Assembly (NCBI GenBank): GCA_902363825.1
Contig: CABJBK010000009.1
Coordinates: 62,001-126,000, forward strand
Reading direction: 5' to 3'
Length of the DNA stretch: 64,000 nt
Origin: Lachnospiraceae bacterium
Lineage (GTDB): Bacteria; Bacillota; Clostridia; Lachnospirales; Lachnospiraceae
The notes beneath the pieces were generated by a model. That model did no database searches. It was not told the DNA's origin and saw nothing but the letters and a program-made list of their open reading frames with translations. This document shows, one piece after another, positions 55,197 through 62,790 of the stretch (positions within the stretch are counted from its first letter, which is position 1; each line of letters begins with the position of its first letter). Position numbers and translations under genes: made by a program.

Positions 55197-56306
55197 ATGA
55201 CAATGGGAAAAGAGCAGGAAAGATTATTTCAGATCGCGGCGGAATTTAACCTGGAGGGAACGGTACATACCATTACACCATATGGCAGCGGACATATCAA
55301 TGACACCTATCTTGTGGTCATGCAGGAAAAAGACGGCGGGAGCGGAACGAAGCGTTATATTTTACAGCGCATGAACACTGCTGTTTTTACAAAACCGCTG
55401 GAACTCATGGAAAATATTTCCGGGGTCACAAGGCATTTAAAGAAAAAGATCCGTTTCGAAGGCGGGGATCCGAAACGGGAGACACTTTCTCTCATAGAGA
55501 CAAAGCAGGGCGAAAACTGTTTCGTGGCAGAGGATCTCGGGTATTACCGGATGTATGATTTTATCGAGGGCGCGGTGAGCTATGATGCAGTAAAAAGGCC
55601 GGAGGACTTTTATGAGAGCGCGGTGGCGTTTGGCAGATTCCAGTATCTGCTTTCCGATTATCCGGCAGAGACGCTGCATGAGACGATACCGGATTTTCAT
55701 AATACCGTAAAGCGTTATCAGGATCTGGAAGCCGCTATTGCGGCGGATGTGGCGGGAAGAAAAAAGAGTGTGGAGCCGGAGATCGCCTTTGCGCGGGAGC
55801 GGAAAGCGGAGCTCGGAGAACTGCTTGACTTACAGCGCGCGGGAAAACTGCCGCTTCGCGTGACGCATAACGACACAAAGTTAAACAATATCATGATGGA
55901 TGAAAAGACGGGACGCGGGATCTGCGTCATCGATCTGGACACCGTGATGCCGGGACTTTCTATGTATGATTTCGGAGATTCCATCCGTTATGGAGCCAAT
56001 ACCGGAGCGGAGGATGAAGTGGATCTCACCAGGGTTTCGCTGGATCTTTCTTTGTACCGGCTTTATAAAAAGGGATATTTAGAGGGCTCACAGGGCAGTT
56101 TAAGCGCACTTGAGCAAAAGATGCTTCCGGTCGGGGCAAAGCTTATGACGCTGGAGTGCGGGATCCGTTTTCTGGCGGATTATTTAAACGGAGATACTTA
56201 TTTCAAGATCCACAGGAAGCAGCAGAATCTGGATCGATGCAGAAGTCAGTTCGCGCTGGTGGCTGACATGGAAAAAAAGTGGGATGCAATGTGCAGGGAG
56301 GATTAG
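55197..56306 (+). CDS. nahK: N-acetylhexosamine 1-kinase (NahK-like)
   Basis: 369 residues of the aminoglycoside-phosphotransferase/choline-kinase fold. Catalytic motif VTHNDTKLNNIMMD and metal motif VIDLDTVMPG are present, and the opening TPYGSGHINDTYLV is typical of NahK-like proteins. It should phosphorylate N-acetylglucosamine or N-acetylgalactosamine at C1 with ATP, using the hexosamine freed by the phosphorylase downstream. GGGAGG precedes the ATG, and the next gene starts three bases after the stop. The assignment rests on motifs plus the neighbouring GH112 gene. Confidence 0.87.
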   Translation: MTMGKEQERLFQIAAEFNLEGTVHTITPYGSGHINDTYLVVMQEKDGGSGTKRYILQRMNTAVFTKPLELMENISGVTRHLKKKIRFEGGDPKRETLSLIETKQGENCFVAEDLGYYRMYDFIEGAVSYDAVKRPEDFYESAVAFGRFQYLLSDYPAETLHETIPDFHNTVKRYQDLEAAIAADVAGRKKSVEPEIAFARERKAELGELLDLQRAGKLPLRVTHNDTKLNNIMMDEKTGRGICVIDLDTVMPGLSMYDFGDSIRYGANTGAEDEVDLTRVSLDLSLYRLYKKGYLEGSQGSLSALEQKMLPVGAKLMTLECGIRFLADYLNGDTYFKIHRKQQNLDRCRSQFALVADMEKKWDAMCRED

Positions 56307-56308
56307 CT

Positions 56309-58465
56309 ATGGAACATACGATGGGGCGTGTGACGATACCGACAGACATGGATGTGGTAAAGGAGACACTGGAACTTGCAAAAAAATGGGGCGCGGACGC
56401 GGTGCGCGACTGTGACGGGACAGATTTTCCGAAGGAGTTAAAGGACGCGGGGTTAAAGGTATACGCGACCTACTACACCACCAGAAAAGACAATGCCTGG
56501 GCGAAGGAGAATCCGGATGAGATCCAGCAGATGTATCTGATGACGCCGATCTACACGGCGGAGGAGGAAGAGCTTCAGATCCATCTGATGAAAGGGCTCT
56601 ATCCCGATATGCTCGCGCCAAACAGCCGGGATGACATAAAACGCTGGTGGGAGGTCATAGACCGGACGACAGGGGAAGTCGTAGACACGGATGCGTGGGA
56701 GTATGATGAAGCAGACGGGGATGTGACGATAAAGACCGTGCCGTTCCACGATTATACGGTGAGCTTTCTCGCGTATATCCTCTGGGATCCGGTGCATATG
56801 TACAATGCGGTGGTCAACGACTGGAAAGACGTGGAACATCAGATGACCTTTGATGTCCGCCAGCCAAAGACACACGCGTTCACCATGAAGCGTCTGCGCA
56901 AATTCATTGAGACCCACCCGTACGTCAATGTACTGCGCTTTACGACCTTTTTCCACCAGTTTACACTGGTGTTTGATGAGCTTGCCCGCGAAAAATATGT
57001 GGACTGGTATGGCTACTCGGCATCGGTAAGTCCTTATATCCTGGAACAGTTTGAAAAAGAGGTTGGTTACCGGTTCCGTCCGGAGTATATCATCGATCAG
57101 GGATATTACAACAACCAGTATCGGATCCCGACGAAAGAATACCGGGATTTTCAGGCGTTTCAGCGTAGGGAAGTGGCAAAGATCGTAAAAGAGATGGTGG
57201 ATATCACGCACGAGTACGGAAAAGAAGCCATGATGTTTCTGGGGGATCACTGGATCGGAACAGAACCGTTTATGGAAGAATTTCAGGGGATCGGGCTGGA
57301 TGCCGTGGTCGGAAGTGTCGGAAACGGCGCGACGCTCCGTCTGATCAGCGACATAGAGGGCGTGAAATACACCGAGGGCAGACTGCTCCCGTATTTCTTC
57401 CCGGATACGTTTCACGAGGGCGCAGATCCGGTAAAAGAGGCAAAGACAAACTGGGTGACTGCAAGGCGCGCGATTTTGCGCAAACCGATCGACCGGATCG
57501 GATATGGCGGTTACTTGAAGCTGACGCTTGATTTCCCGGAGTTTACCGATTATGTGGAATCGGTCTGTGAGGAATTTAGGGAACTGTACCGCAACATCAA
57601 GGGAACAACGCCTTACTGCGTAAAGACGGTCGCAGTCTTAAACTGCTTTGGAAAGATGCGTGCATGGGGCAACCATATGGTACATCACGCGATTTATTTT
57701 AAGCAGAATTATTCCTATGCGGGGATTATGGAAGCACTGTCCGGCGCACCGTTTGACGTGAAATTCATCAGCTTCGAGGATATTTTAAAGAACCCGGATC
57801 TGTTAAAAGAGATCGACGTGATCCTGAATGTCGGGGATGCGGACACCGCGCAGACCGGCGGGGAATGGTGGTGTAACCCTGTCATTTCCTCTGCCATCAA
57901 AGAATTTGTTCATCGCGGGGGCGGATTCATCGGAGTCGGAGAGCCGTCCGCGCATCAGGCAAACGGACATTTCTTCCAGCTTGCGAACGTGCTTGGCGTG
58001 GAGGAGGAGCGTGGATTTACGCTTGGATATGACAAATACAACAAAGACGTACACGCGCATTTTATCACCGAGGACGCAGGCGCACACATTGATTTTGGCG
58101 AGGGAAAGAAGAATATCTATGCGCTTGACGGGACAAAGATCCTGGCGAAGACGGGAGATGACATTGATCTTGCGGTACATGAATTTGGCGCAGGGCGCGC
58201 GGTCTACATCAGCGGGCTGCCGTTCTCCTTTGAAAACAACAGACTGCTTTACCGGGCGATTTTGTGGAGTGCAGGAGATGAAAAGAACCTCCACCGCTGG
58301 TTTTCCACCAACTACCATGTCGAAGTCCACGCCTATGTGGCAAACGGAAAATACTGCGTGGTCAACAATACCTATGAACCGCAGGAGACAGAGGTCTATA
58401 CCGGAGATGGCAGCCATTTTCCGCTTGCATTAAAAGAAAATGAGATCCGCTGGTTTGAGATTTAA
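56309..58465 (+). CDS. lnpA: galacto-N-biose/lacto-N-biose phosphorylase, GH112
   Basis: 718 residues, standard for GH112. The TIM-barrel part shows AVRDCDGTDFPKELKD, YSASVSPYILEQF and FLGDHWIGTEPF, which in the Bifidobacterium enzyme carries the catalytic Asp. A Rossmann-like central domain and C-terminal beta-sandwich follow. It phosphorolyses Gal-beta-1,3-GlcNAc or Gal-beta-1,3-GalNAc to galactose 1-phosphate and N-acetylhexosamine (EC 2.4.1.211), units found in mucin and milk oligosaccharides. GGGAGG in the end of nahK is its ribosome site. No binding protein or permease for the disaccharide is in the window. A preference between GNB and LNB cannot be decided by eye. Confidence 0.93.
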   Translation: MEHTMGRVTIPTDMDVVKETLELAKKWGADAVRDCDGTDFPKELKDAGLKVYATYYTTRKDNAWAKENPDEIQQMYLMTPIYTAEEEELQIHLMKGLYPDMLAPNSRDDIKRWWEVIDRTTGEVVDTDAWEYDEADGDVTIKTVPFHDYTVSFLAYILWDPVHMYNAVVNDWKDVEHQMTFDVRQPKTHAFTMKRLRKFIETHPYVNVLRFTTFFHQFTLVFDELAREKYVDWYGYSASVSPYILEQFEKEVGYRFRPEYIIDQGYYNNQYRIPTKEYRDFQAFQRREVAKIVKEMVDITHEYGKEAMMFLGDHWIGTEPFMEEFQGIGLDAVVGSVGNGATLRLISDIEGVKYTEGRLLPYFFPDTFHEGADPVKEAKTNWVTARRAILRKPIDRIGYGGYLKLTLDFPEFTDYVESVCEEFRELYRNIKGTTPYCVKTVAVLNCFGKMRAWGNHMVHHAIYFKQNYSYAGIMEALSGAPFDVKFISFEDILKNPDLLKEIDVILNVGDADTAQTGGEWWCNPVISSAIKEFVHRGGGFIGVGEPSAHQANGHFFQLANVLGVEEERGFTLGYDKYNKDVHAHFITEDAGAHIDFGEGKKNIYALDGTKILAKTGDDIDLAVHEFGAGRAVYISGLPFSFENNRLLYRAILWSAGDEKNLHRWFSTNYHVEVHAYVANGKYCVVNNTYEPQETEVYTGDGSHFPLALKENEIRWFEI

Positions 58466-58478
58466 AGCGGTGTGGGAT

Positions 58479-58506
58479 CTGCGGCAGGTTATGGTTCCTG
58501 CCGCAG
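58479..58506. terminator. GC-rich hairpin between convergent genes
   Basis: CTGCGGCAGG (58479-58488) pairs with CCTGCCGCAG (58497-58506) over an 8-base loop. No T-run follows on either strand, so termination may be weak. The stop of the convergent histidine kinase gene lies in the loop. Confidence 0.55.
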
Positions 58507-59796
58507 GGTCAGGATCGTGTGAAAGGTCTGGGTGCTGCCTTCATAATAGTTCTGGATCTCACCATGGTATTTTTCCACGATCCGGCAGACGCTTTTCATG
58601 CCGTAGCCATGCCGTCCCTTGTCCGGCTTGCTGGTCGGCAGGCGTTCCCCATGGCGGACAAACGGATCGCTTCCACAGGAGTTGGTCATCACAAGCACCG
58701 TGTAAGGAGTGTTTTCCCGGTGGCTGACGCTCAGCTCGATAAAAGCTTCCGCAGTGCCTGTGGCAGATTCAAGCGCATTTTCAAGCAGGTTGCAGAAAAG
58801 CGAGGTCATGTCCGTATCTGTGACAAATTCTGTCGTGCCGCTTCGGATATCCGTATGGAAGGTGACGCCCGCCTCACGGCATCTGGTCTGGTAGCGGCAG
58901 AGGATCGCGTCTAAGATCTCGCGGTCACACAGATGCGCGCTTTCTTTGAGCGCAGGGGACTGGATCAGAAGGCTTATGTATTCCGCGATCTTTTTTGGTT
59001 CGTTCTTATCATTTAAAACAGAGATCATGTTGATATGCTTTTTGATATCGTGGATCAAAATATTCTGGTTTTCATTCTGCCTTAGCAGCAGTTTGTAATA
59101 TTCTGTGGCATCCTGCTCTTTTTGCAGCTGGAGCGAGAGCTCGGTGAAGGACTGGTTCCGCTTTTTGGAGTAGCTGTCCGCCGCATAAACGAGGAGGTTA
59201 CAGATCAAAAGAAGAACGGCGCTTGCCGAGATCATGCAGTTGATAAAGGTCGGAAGATTTCCGTTTTCCGAGATAAAAAAGAGGGACAGCATCAAAAAGA
59301 GCGAGATGATGGGAATGCTGATCAGAAAAAAGAACGTTTTATCCGGCGGAATGTCCAGGATCCTCTTTTCATAGTGTGCAAGCAGTGTCATAAAAGTAAA
59401 ATATAAGGTTTTGCTGATGGCGGTGAGGAGCACGAGGGAAAAAAAGTAGTCGTTCGGTTTTCCGGAACTGTGAAAAAAGGAAAACAGGATGCTGTAAGGG
59501 ATAAATTCACTGATCCCCATGAGAAAGGTAGCCGCGGCCGCGTGAAATAAGGCGGTATACCAGGTCAGGCGGTACATGAGCAAAAGAAAGCAGAAATTGG
59601 CGGCAAAAAATGTGACCGTGTTGCATGACCAGGAGAGTTCCAGGCGGGAGAGCAGGTACAGACCGCTGTAAAAAATAAAGAGCATGGAGACCTGAAGATG
59701 CCAGTGGAACTTGGAATCAAACAGCCGGATCGCGTAGTTGCCGAAAATAAAACCTTCTATCGTGTAGATCAAAATATAAAATGCGGAAATTTCCAT
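58489..59796 (-). CDS. agrC: AgrC-like sensor histidine kinase
   Basis: 435 residues. About six or seven membrane helices occupy residues 1-215, followed by a short coiled coil and a GHKL-type kinase domain with phospho-accepting His in LIHDIKKH, the N box CNLLENALES and the G box GRHGYGMKSV. This is the usual build of AgrC receptors for cyclic peptide signals. It lies 6 bases after the response-regulator gene, and the agrD and agrB genes lie nearby on the other strand, so it is probably the receptor for the AgrD peptide. Confidence 0.9.
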   Translation of the reverse strand: MEISAFYILIYTIEGFIFGNYAIRLFDSKFHWHLQVSMLFIFYSGLYLLSRLELSWSCNTVTFFAANFCFLLLMYRLTWYTALFHAAAATFLMGISEFIPYSILFSFFHSSGKPNDYFFSLVLLTAISKTLYFTFMTLLAHYEKRILDIPPDKTFFFLISIPIISLFLMLSLFFISENGNLPTFINCMISASAVLLLICNLLVYAADSYSKKRNQSFTELSLQLQKEQDATEYYKLLLRQNENQNILIHDIKKHINMISVLNDKNEPKKIAEYISLLIQSPALKESAHLCDREILDAILCRYQTRCREAGVTFHTDIRSGTTEFVTDTDMTSLFCNLLENALESATGTAEAFIELSVSHRENTPYTVLVMTNSCGSDPFVRHGERLPTSKPDKGRHGYGMKSVCRIVEKYHGEIQNYYEGSTQTFHTILTLRQEP

Positions 59797-59802
59797 GGTG
59801 TC

Positions 59803-60510
59803 TTACCTCGTACTTTCTAAATATAAAAAATAGGCAGCTTTAAATTCGGTGTACTTTCTGCGCGTCAGGTAGGCCTCAAAGCGGTGGCTGGCGAGCTGGA
59901 TGAGCGAGTGGTCAAATTCCGAAACATGTGAAAGGTTCACGAGAAAACTGCGGTGTGACTGGAAAAAGCAGTTTTTGGGAAGCGTGTCTGCCCAGAACTG
60001 CATATTATGTACCGATTCAAAATCTCTTGTCAGCGTGTGGATCACAAGCTTCCGCCCCTGCGTTTCCAGGCAGATGATGTCGGAAACAGGAACCGTAAAT
60101 ACGCCCTGTCTCGTCTCAATCGCGACTTTTTCGGAGGCGCAGTTGTACTGCTTGAGCGCGTCCTTCAGATTGCGGAAAAGCCGCTTGCGGTCTATGGGCT
60201 TGGAGAGATAGCGGAAAACATGAAACCGCATCGCCTCGTCCAGGTATTCCGTGTAGGAAGTCACCATAAAAATGATGGTGTCCGGCTGCTTCTTTTTTAG
60301 CTGCTGACCGACATAAATGCCGTCCACACCGGGCATTTCCACATCGAGAAAAACGATGTCCTTTTCTCCGGGATCCGCAAGCAGGGATTCTCCGTCAAAA
60401 AACAGATCCATATCCGGGCATTTCAGATGATCCCGCTTAAAAAAGTCCCGGATATATCCGGCGAGCTGTCCGGCTGTCGTTTGATCGTCATCACAGATCA
60501 GTATACGCAT
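59803..60510 (-). CDS. agrA: AgrA-like LytTR response regulator
   Basis: 235 residues. The receiver domain has the acidic pair DDD near the N-terminus, phospho-acceptor Asp in FLDVEMPG, and a conserved Lys in YLSKPIDRK. The C-terminal LytTR DNA-binding domain begins around residue 130 (ETRQGVFTVPVSDIICLE) and contains FFQSHRSFLVNLSHV. It forms a two-component pair with the histidine kinase downstream. Likely targets are the agrD promoter and genes it controls. Confidence 0.92.
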   Translation of the reverse strand: MRILICDDDQTTAGQLAGYIRDFFKRDHLKCPDMDLFFDGESLLADPGEKDIVFLDVEMPGVDGIYVGQQLKKKQPDTIIFMVTSYTEYLDEAMRFHVFRYLSKPIDRKRLFRNLKDALKQYNCASEKVAIETRQGVFTVPVSDIICLETQGRKLVIHTLTRDFESVHNMQFWADTLPKNCFFQSHRSFLVNLSHVSEFDHSLIQLASHRFEAYLTRRKYTEFKAAYFLYLESTR

Positions 60511-60531
60511 AAATCATATCTCCTTTATATT

Positions 60532-60888
60532 TTATATAAAATGTTCCTCGTTCCAGGGCGTCCGGTTGCGCGCTACGAGCAGTTCAATAAACTCTTTGGC
60601 GAGCGCAAGGTCGGACGGACTGCACAGGCGTAGCATGTCCGAAATGTCTTTTGAGACGTTGTTGGCGTGCATACTGCCAAGCAGCAGATAGTCCGGCGTC
60701 ACTTTTAAGACTTCACAGAGGTTTAAAAAAGTGTCGATGCTGGTTTTTTGTTTTCCGCTCTCAATGGCGGACATGTGGTTATTTGAGATGGAAAGCAGCC
60801 GGGCGAGTTCTCCCTGCTTTAAATGCAGTTCTTTGCGCCGCAGCCGGATGCGGTTTCCCATTTCGATATAGCGCAGGTGCAAATGCAT
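60532..60888 (-). CDS. XRE-family helix-turn-helix regulator
   Basis: About 118 residues from the ATG at 60888, which has AAGGA closely upstream; the frame extends further, but that portion covers the promoter region. An XRE/Cro HTH is clear: IRLRRKELHLKQGELARLLSISNNHMSAIESGKQ, given here in two parts around LHLKQGELA. The C-terminal 50 residues are helical and of unknown role. It is the first gene of the leftward regulator-agrA-agrC unit, divergent from agrD-agrB, and may control both directions through the palindrome at 60992-61013. Confidence 0.85.
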   Translation of the reverse strand: MHLHLRYIEMGNRIRLRRKELHLKQGELARLLSISNNHMSAIESGKQKTSIDTFLNLCEVLKVTPDYLLLGSMHANNVSKDISDMLRLCSPSDLALAKEFIELLVARNRTPWNEEHFI

Positions 60889-60982
60889 CACATCCTTATC
60901 TTCAAAAAATTCTGAACGGGTTGGATTTTTCTGCCTCATGTGAAAAAAAGAAGGGCAGAAAAAAGGTTTCGACCAATATAGA

Positions 60983-60988
60983 AGTATA
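60983..60988 (-). promoter_or_regulatory. probable -10 box of the XRE-agrA-agrC operon
   Basis: TATACT on the minus strand (60988-60983) with a weak -35 region inside the palindrome at 60992-61013. Confidence 0.4.
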
Positions 60989-60991
60989 TCT

Positions 60992-61013
60992 GACCGTTCC
61001 TGCGAAAACGGTC
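60992..61013. promoter_or_regulatory. palindrome between the divergent agr promoters
   Basis: GACCGT (60992-60997) and ACGGTC (61008-61013), perfect 6-base arms with a 10-base spacer, located between the two divergent -10 boxes. The left arm contains ACCGTTCCT, which loosely resembles a LytTR half-site. Confidence 0.5.
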
Positions 61014-61034
61014 GATTTTTGCCGGAAAAACGAT

Positions 61035-61040
61035 TATGAT
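61035..61040 (+). promoter_or_regulatory. probable -10 box of agrD-agrB
   Basis: TATGAT at 61035-61040; the -35 position (61012-61017, TCGATT) is poor and adjoins the palindrome, suggesting activator dependence. Confidence 0.4.
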
Positions 61041-61083
61041 AAGTGGCGTAACCAAAAAACATCGACCCGAAAGGAGAAGAACT

Positions 61084-61236
61084 ATGGCAAAGAAAAATTT
61101 TGGAAAACAGGCAGCAAAAGGGGTAGCGGCAGCGCTTGATACGGTACTGCGTGCGGATGCGAATTCCACATCCTGCATCGTGGTTTATCAGCCGAAGGCA
61201 CCGAAGGAACTGGCACGTTACAAAAAGAGTAAATGA
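61084..61236 (+). CDS. agrD: cyclic autoinducer peptide precursor, AgrD-like
   Basis: 50 residues. The amphipathic N-terminal part (MAKKNFGKQAAKGVAAALDT) is followed by NSTSCIVVY and the charged tail QPKAPKEL, the hallmark of AgrD precursors in Lachnospiraceae. By analogy with staphylococcal AgrD the ring would link Cys31 to the carboxyl of Tyr35, giving a five-residue thiolactone CIVVY with a short N-terminal tail. AAAGGAG lies before the ATG. Its TGA overlaps the ATG of agrB. The tail length of the mature signal cannot be read from the sequence. Confidence 0.88.
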   Translation: MAKKNFGKQAAKGVAAALDTVLRADANSTSCIVVYQPKAPKELARYKKSK

Positions 61237-61793
61237 TCGCGTGGTGCGCACGGGGGATCACAGGATGGCTGATCCGGTGCGGAGCGGTCAGAGAATCTGA
61301 CAGAGAGCTATATGTCTACGCGGCATATAGCTTTCTGATCACCGTATCACCGTTATTCTTAACGATCCTGATCGGTACCCTGCTTGGAAAAACGTGGCAG
61401 AGTATCGTTTTGATCCTTCCATTTTTACTGATACGGAAATTCAGCGGCGGCGTACACGCAAAGCATGCCATCGTATGCTTCATCTGTTCGTGTCTGTTAC
61501 TTCTTTTGTGCATCGAACTTTCCGGGCACATAGAGGGCGGCTCTACACTGGCAGCCGTGACAGCAGCAGCAATGGTATCCCTCTTTTTACTCAGTCCGGT
61601 GGATTCCAAAAACCGGAGACTGGATGAAGACGAAAAAAGACATTACCGCGTGGTTACAGGAATTCTTACGACAGCATTCGGGCTGCTTGCGGCGGTACTT
61701 TTCTTCTGCGGATGGGAGAACGCGTCGGTGTGCATTTCACTTGGGATCATTCTGACTGCGGGCTTGCAGATACCGTGTATCTTTTCCAGATGA
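61233..61793 (+). CDS. agrB: AgrB-like peptide-processing membrane protease
   Basis: 186 residues with about five or six membrane helices. The catalytic pair is visible in RKFSGGVHAKHAIVC: His75 and Cys82, seven apart as in staphylococcal AgrB. It cuts the AgrD tail and forms the thiolactone. The start overlaps agrD by ATGA. The order D then B, divergent from A and C, differs from the classical agrBDCA order. Confidence 0.92.
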   Translation: MIAWCARGITGWLIRCGAVRESDRELYVYAAYSFLITVSPLFLTILIGTLLGKTWQSIVLILPFLLIRKFSGGVHAKHAIVCFICSCLLLLLCIELSGHIEGGSTLAAVTAAAMVSLFLLSPVDSKNRRLDEDEKRHYRVVTGILTTAFGLLAAVLFFCGWENASVCISLGIILTAGLQIPCIFSR

Positions 61794-61856
61794 TATCTGT
61801 TTTTTCAAGAAAAATGACCAAAACAGATGAAAAAATGTCGTTTCATACATAATTGC

Positions 61857-61884
61857 TTGAAAAGGCAGGGGATTTGAAGATAAT
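61857..61884 (+). promoter_or_regulatory. promoter of the unknown gene downstream of agrB
   Basis: TTGAAA (61857-61862), 16 bases, GATAAT (61879-61884). An inverted repeat ATCTGTTTT/AAAACAGAT (61795-61803, 61820-61828) lies upstream, directly after agrB. Confidence 0.5.
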
Positions 61885-61928
61885 AGGAAACGTACTTATT
61901 GTTTTGGGAAGTGGAGAAGGATAATCAT

Positions 61929-62594
61929 ATGGAAGGCATCAGTGGAGTAAAGTCGCAGGGAATTACCAAAGCAGCATTGACAAGGGAGAGAATCTGGGAA
62001 GCATTAGAGGAAATGAAAGTAGAAGACCGGAATGAATTTTACATCGAGGGCCATAAATGCAGTATGGATGATGTGGAAAAGATAAATGACAGTCTGATAC
62101 AGGAGATCAAAAGCAAAAACAATACGATCACGATCGAAAAGGGGAAATTTTATGGAGTCCGTGGGGCAGACGGCAGGAAATGGGCGATGCGGATCAATAA
62201 AAACGGAGATTTCCGTCTCATGCATTCGGAATCGCTTTACGCGTGGGATCACGGGGAAAAGTGTAAGGAAGCCTATGAATGCTGGGGATTTATCCGGGCG
62301 CTCAGTGTCACCTCACTCACGGTCGCGTTTGAAATGGAGTATAAGACCCCGGTGGAAGTGGACCGGATCTTTCAAAAATACGGGATCCGCCATGGATTTT
62401 TTACGATCCGCGTGGGAGAACGCAGCAATACCTTTTTCTACAGCAGAGAGGGAAAGATATACGCAAAGCAGGATTATGACAACTGCTACCGGATCTACCG
62501 GAAAGGAAAACAGGCGGTACTTCCCTATGGGGCAGATTATATGGATTTAAGAAGGGCGCGCGCAGGCAGGAGAAAAGTCTGGGAAAGCGCATAA
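61929..62594 (+). CDS. uncharacterised soluble protein
   Basis: About 221 residues from ATG 61929. I do not recognise the family. There is no signal peptide or membrane helix. The first 70 residues are polar and helical (RERIWEALEEMKVEDRNEFY); the remainder is mixed, rich in aromatic and basic residues, with KFYGVRGADGRKWAMRINKNG and FFYSREGKIYAKQDYDNCYRIY. The C-terminus is strongly basic (LRRARAGRRK). It is preceded by its own promoter and followed by a terminator, so it is a single-gene unit beside the agr locus. It could be an agr target, which is only a guess from position. Confidence 0.8.
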   Translation: MEGISGVKSQGITKAALTRERIWEALEEMKVEDRNEFYIEGHKCSMDDVEKINDSLIQEIKSKNNTITIEKGKFYGVRGADGRKWAMRINKNGDFRLMHSESLYAWDHGEKCKEAYECWGFIRALSVTSLTVAFEMEYKTPVEVDRIFQKYGIRHGFFTIRVGERSNTFFYSREGKIYAKQDYDNCYRIYRKGKQAVLPYGADYMDLRRARAGRRKVWESA

Positions 62595-62620
62595 AAAAGA
62601 ATAAAAGAGTTTGTCACGTC

Positions 62621-62664
62621 AGAGACGGGATGCAGGAAACGCATTCCGTCTCTGTTGTGTTTCT
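62621..62664 (+). terminator. terminator after the uncharacterised gene
   Basis: AGAGACGGGATGC (62621-62633) pairs with GCATTCCGTCTCT (62641-62653) with one G-T pair, followed by GTTGTGTTTCT. Confidence 0.8.
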
Positions 62665-62790
62665 ATAAATAATTTAGAAATAGTTCATGGAATTTTAAGA
62701 AGTGTCCTACCTTGTATAATCTCTGCGTTCAGTGTAAAATAAAAAGATACAAAAACGCGGCAGGAGCGGCAGAAAGGACAGGAAAACCAT

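Noticed and set aside
61795..61828. Terminator directly after agrB
   Set aside because: ATCTGTTTT/AAAACAGAT can pair, but the loop is long, the stem is A/T-rich and no T-run follows.
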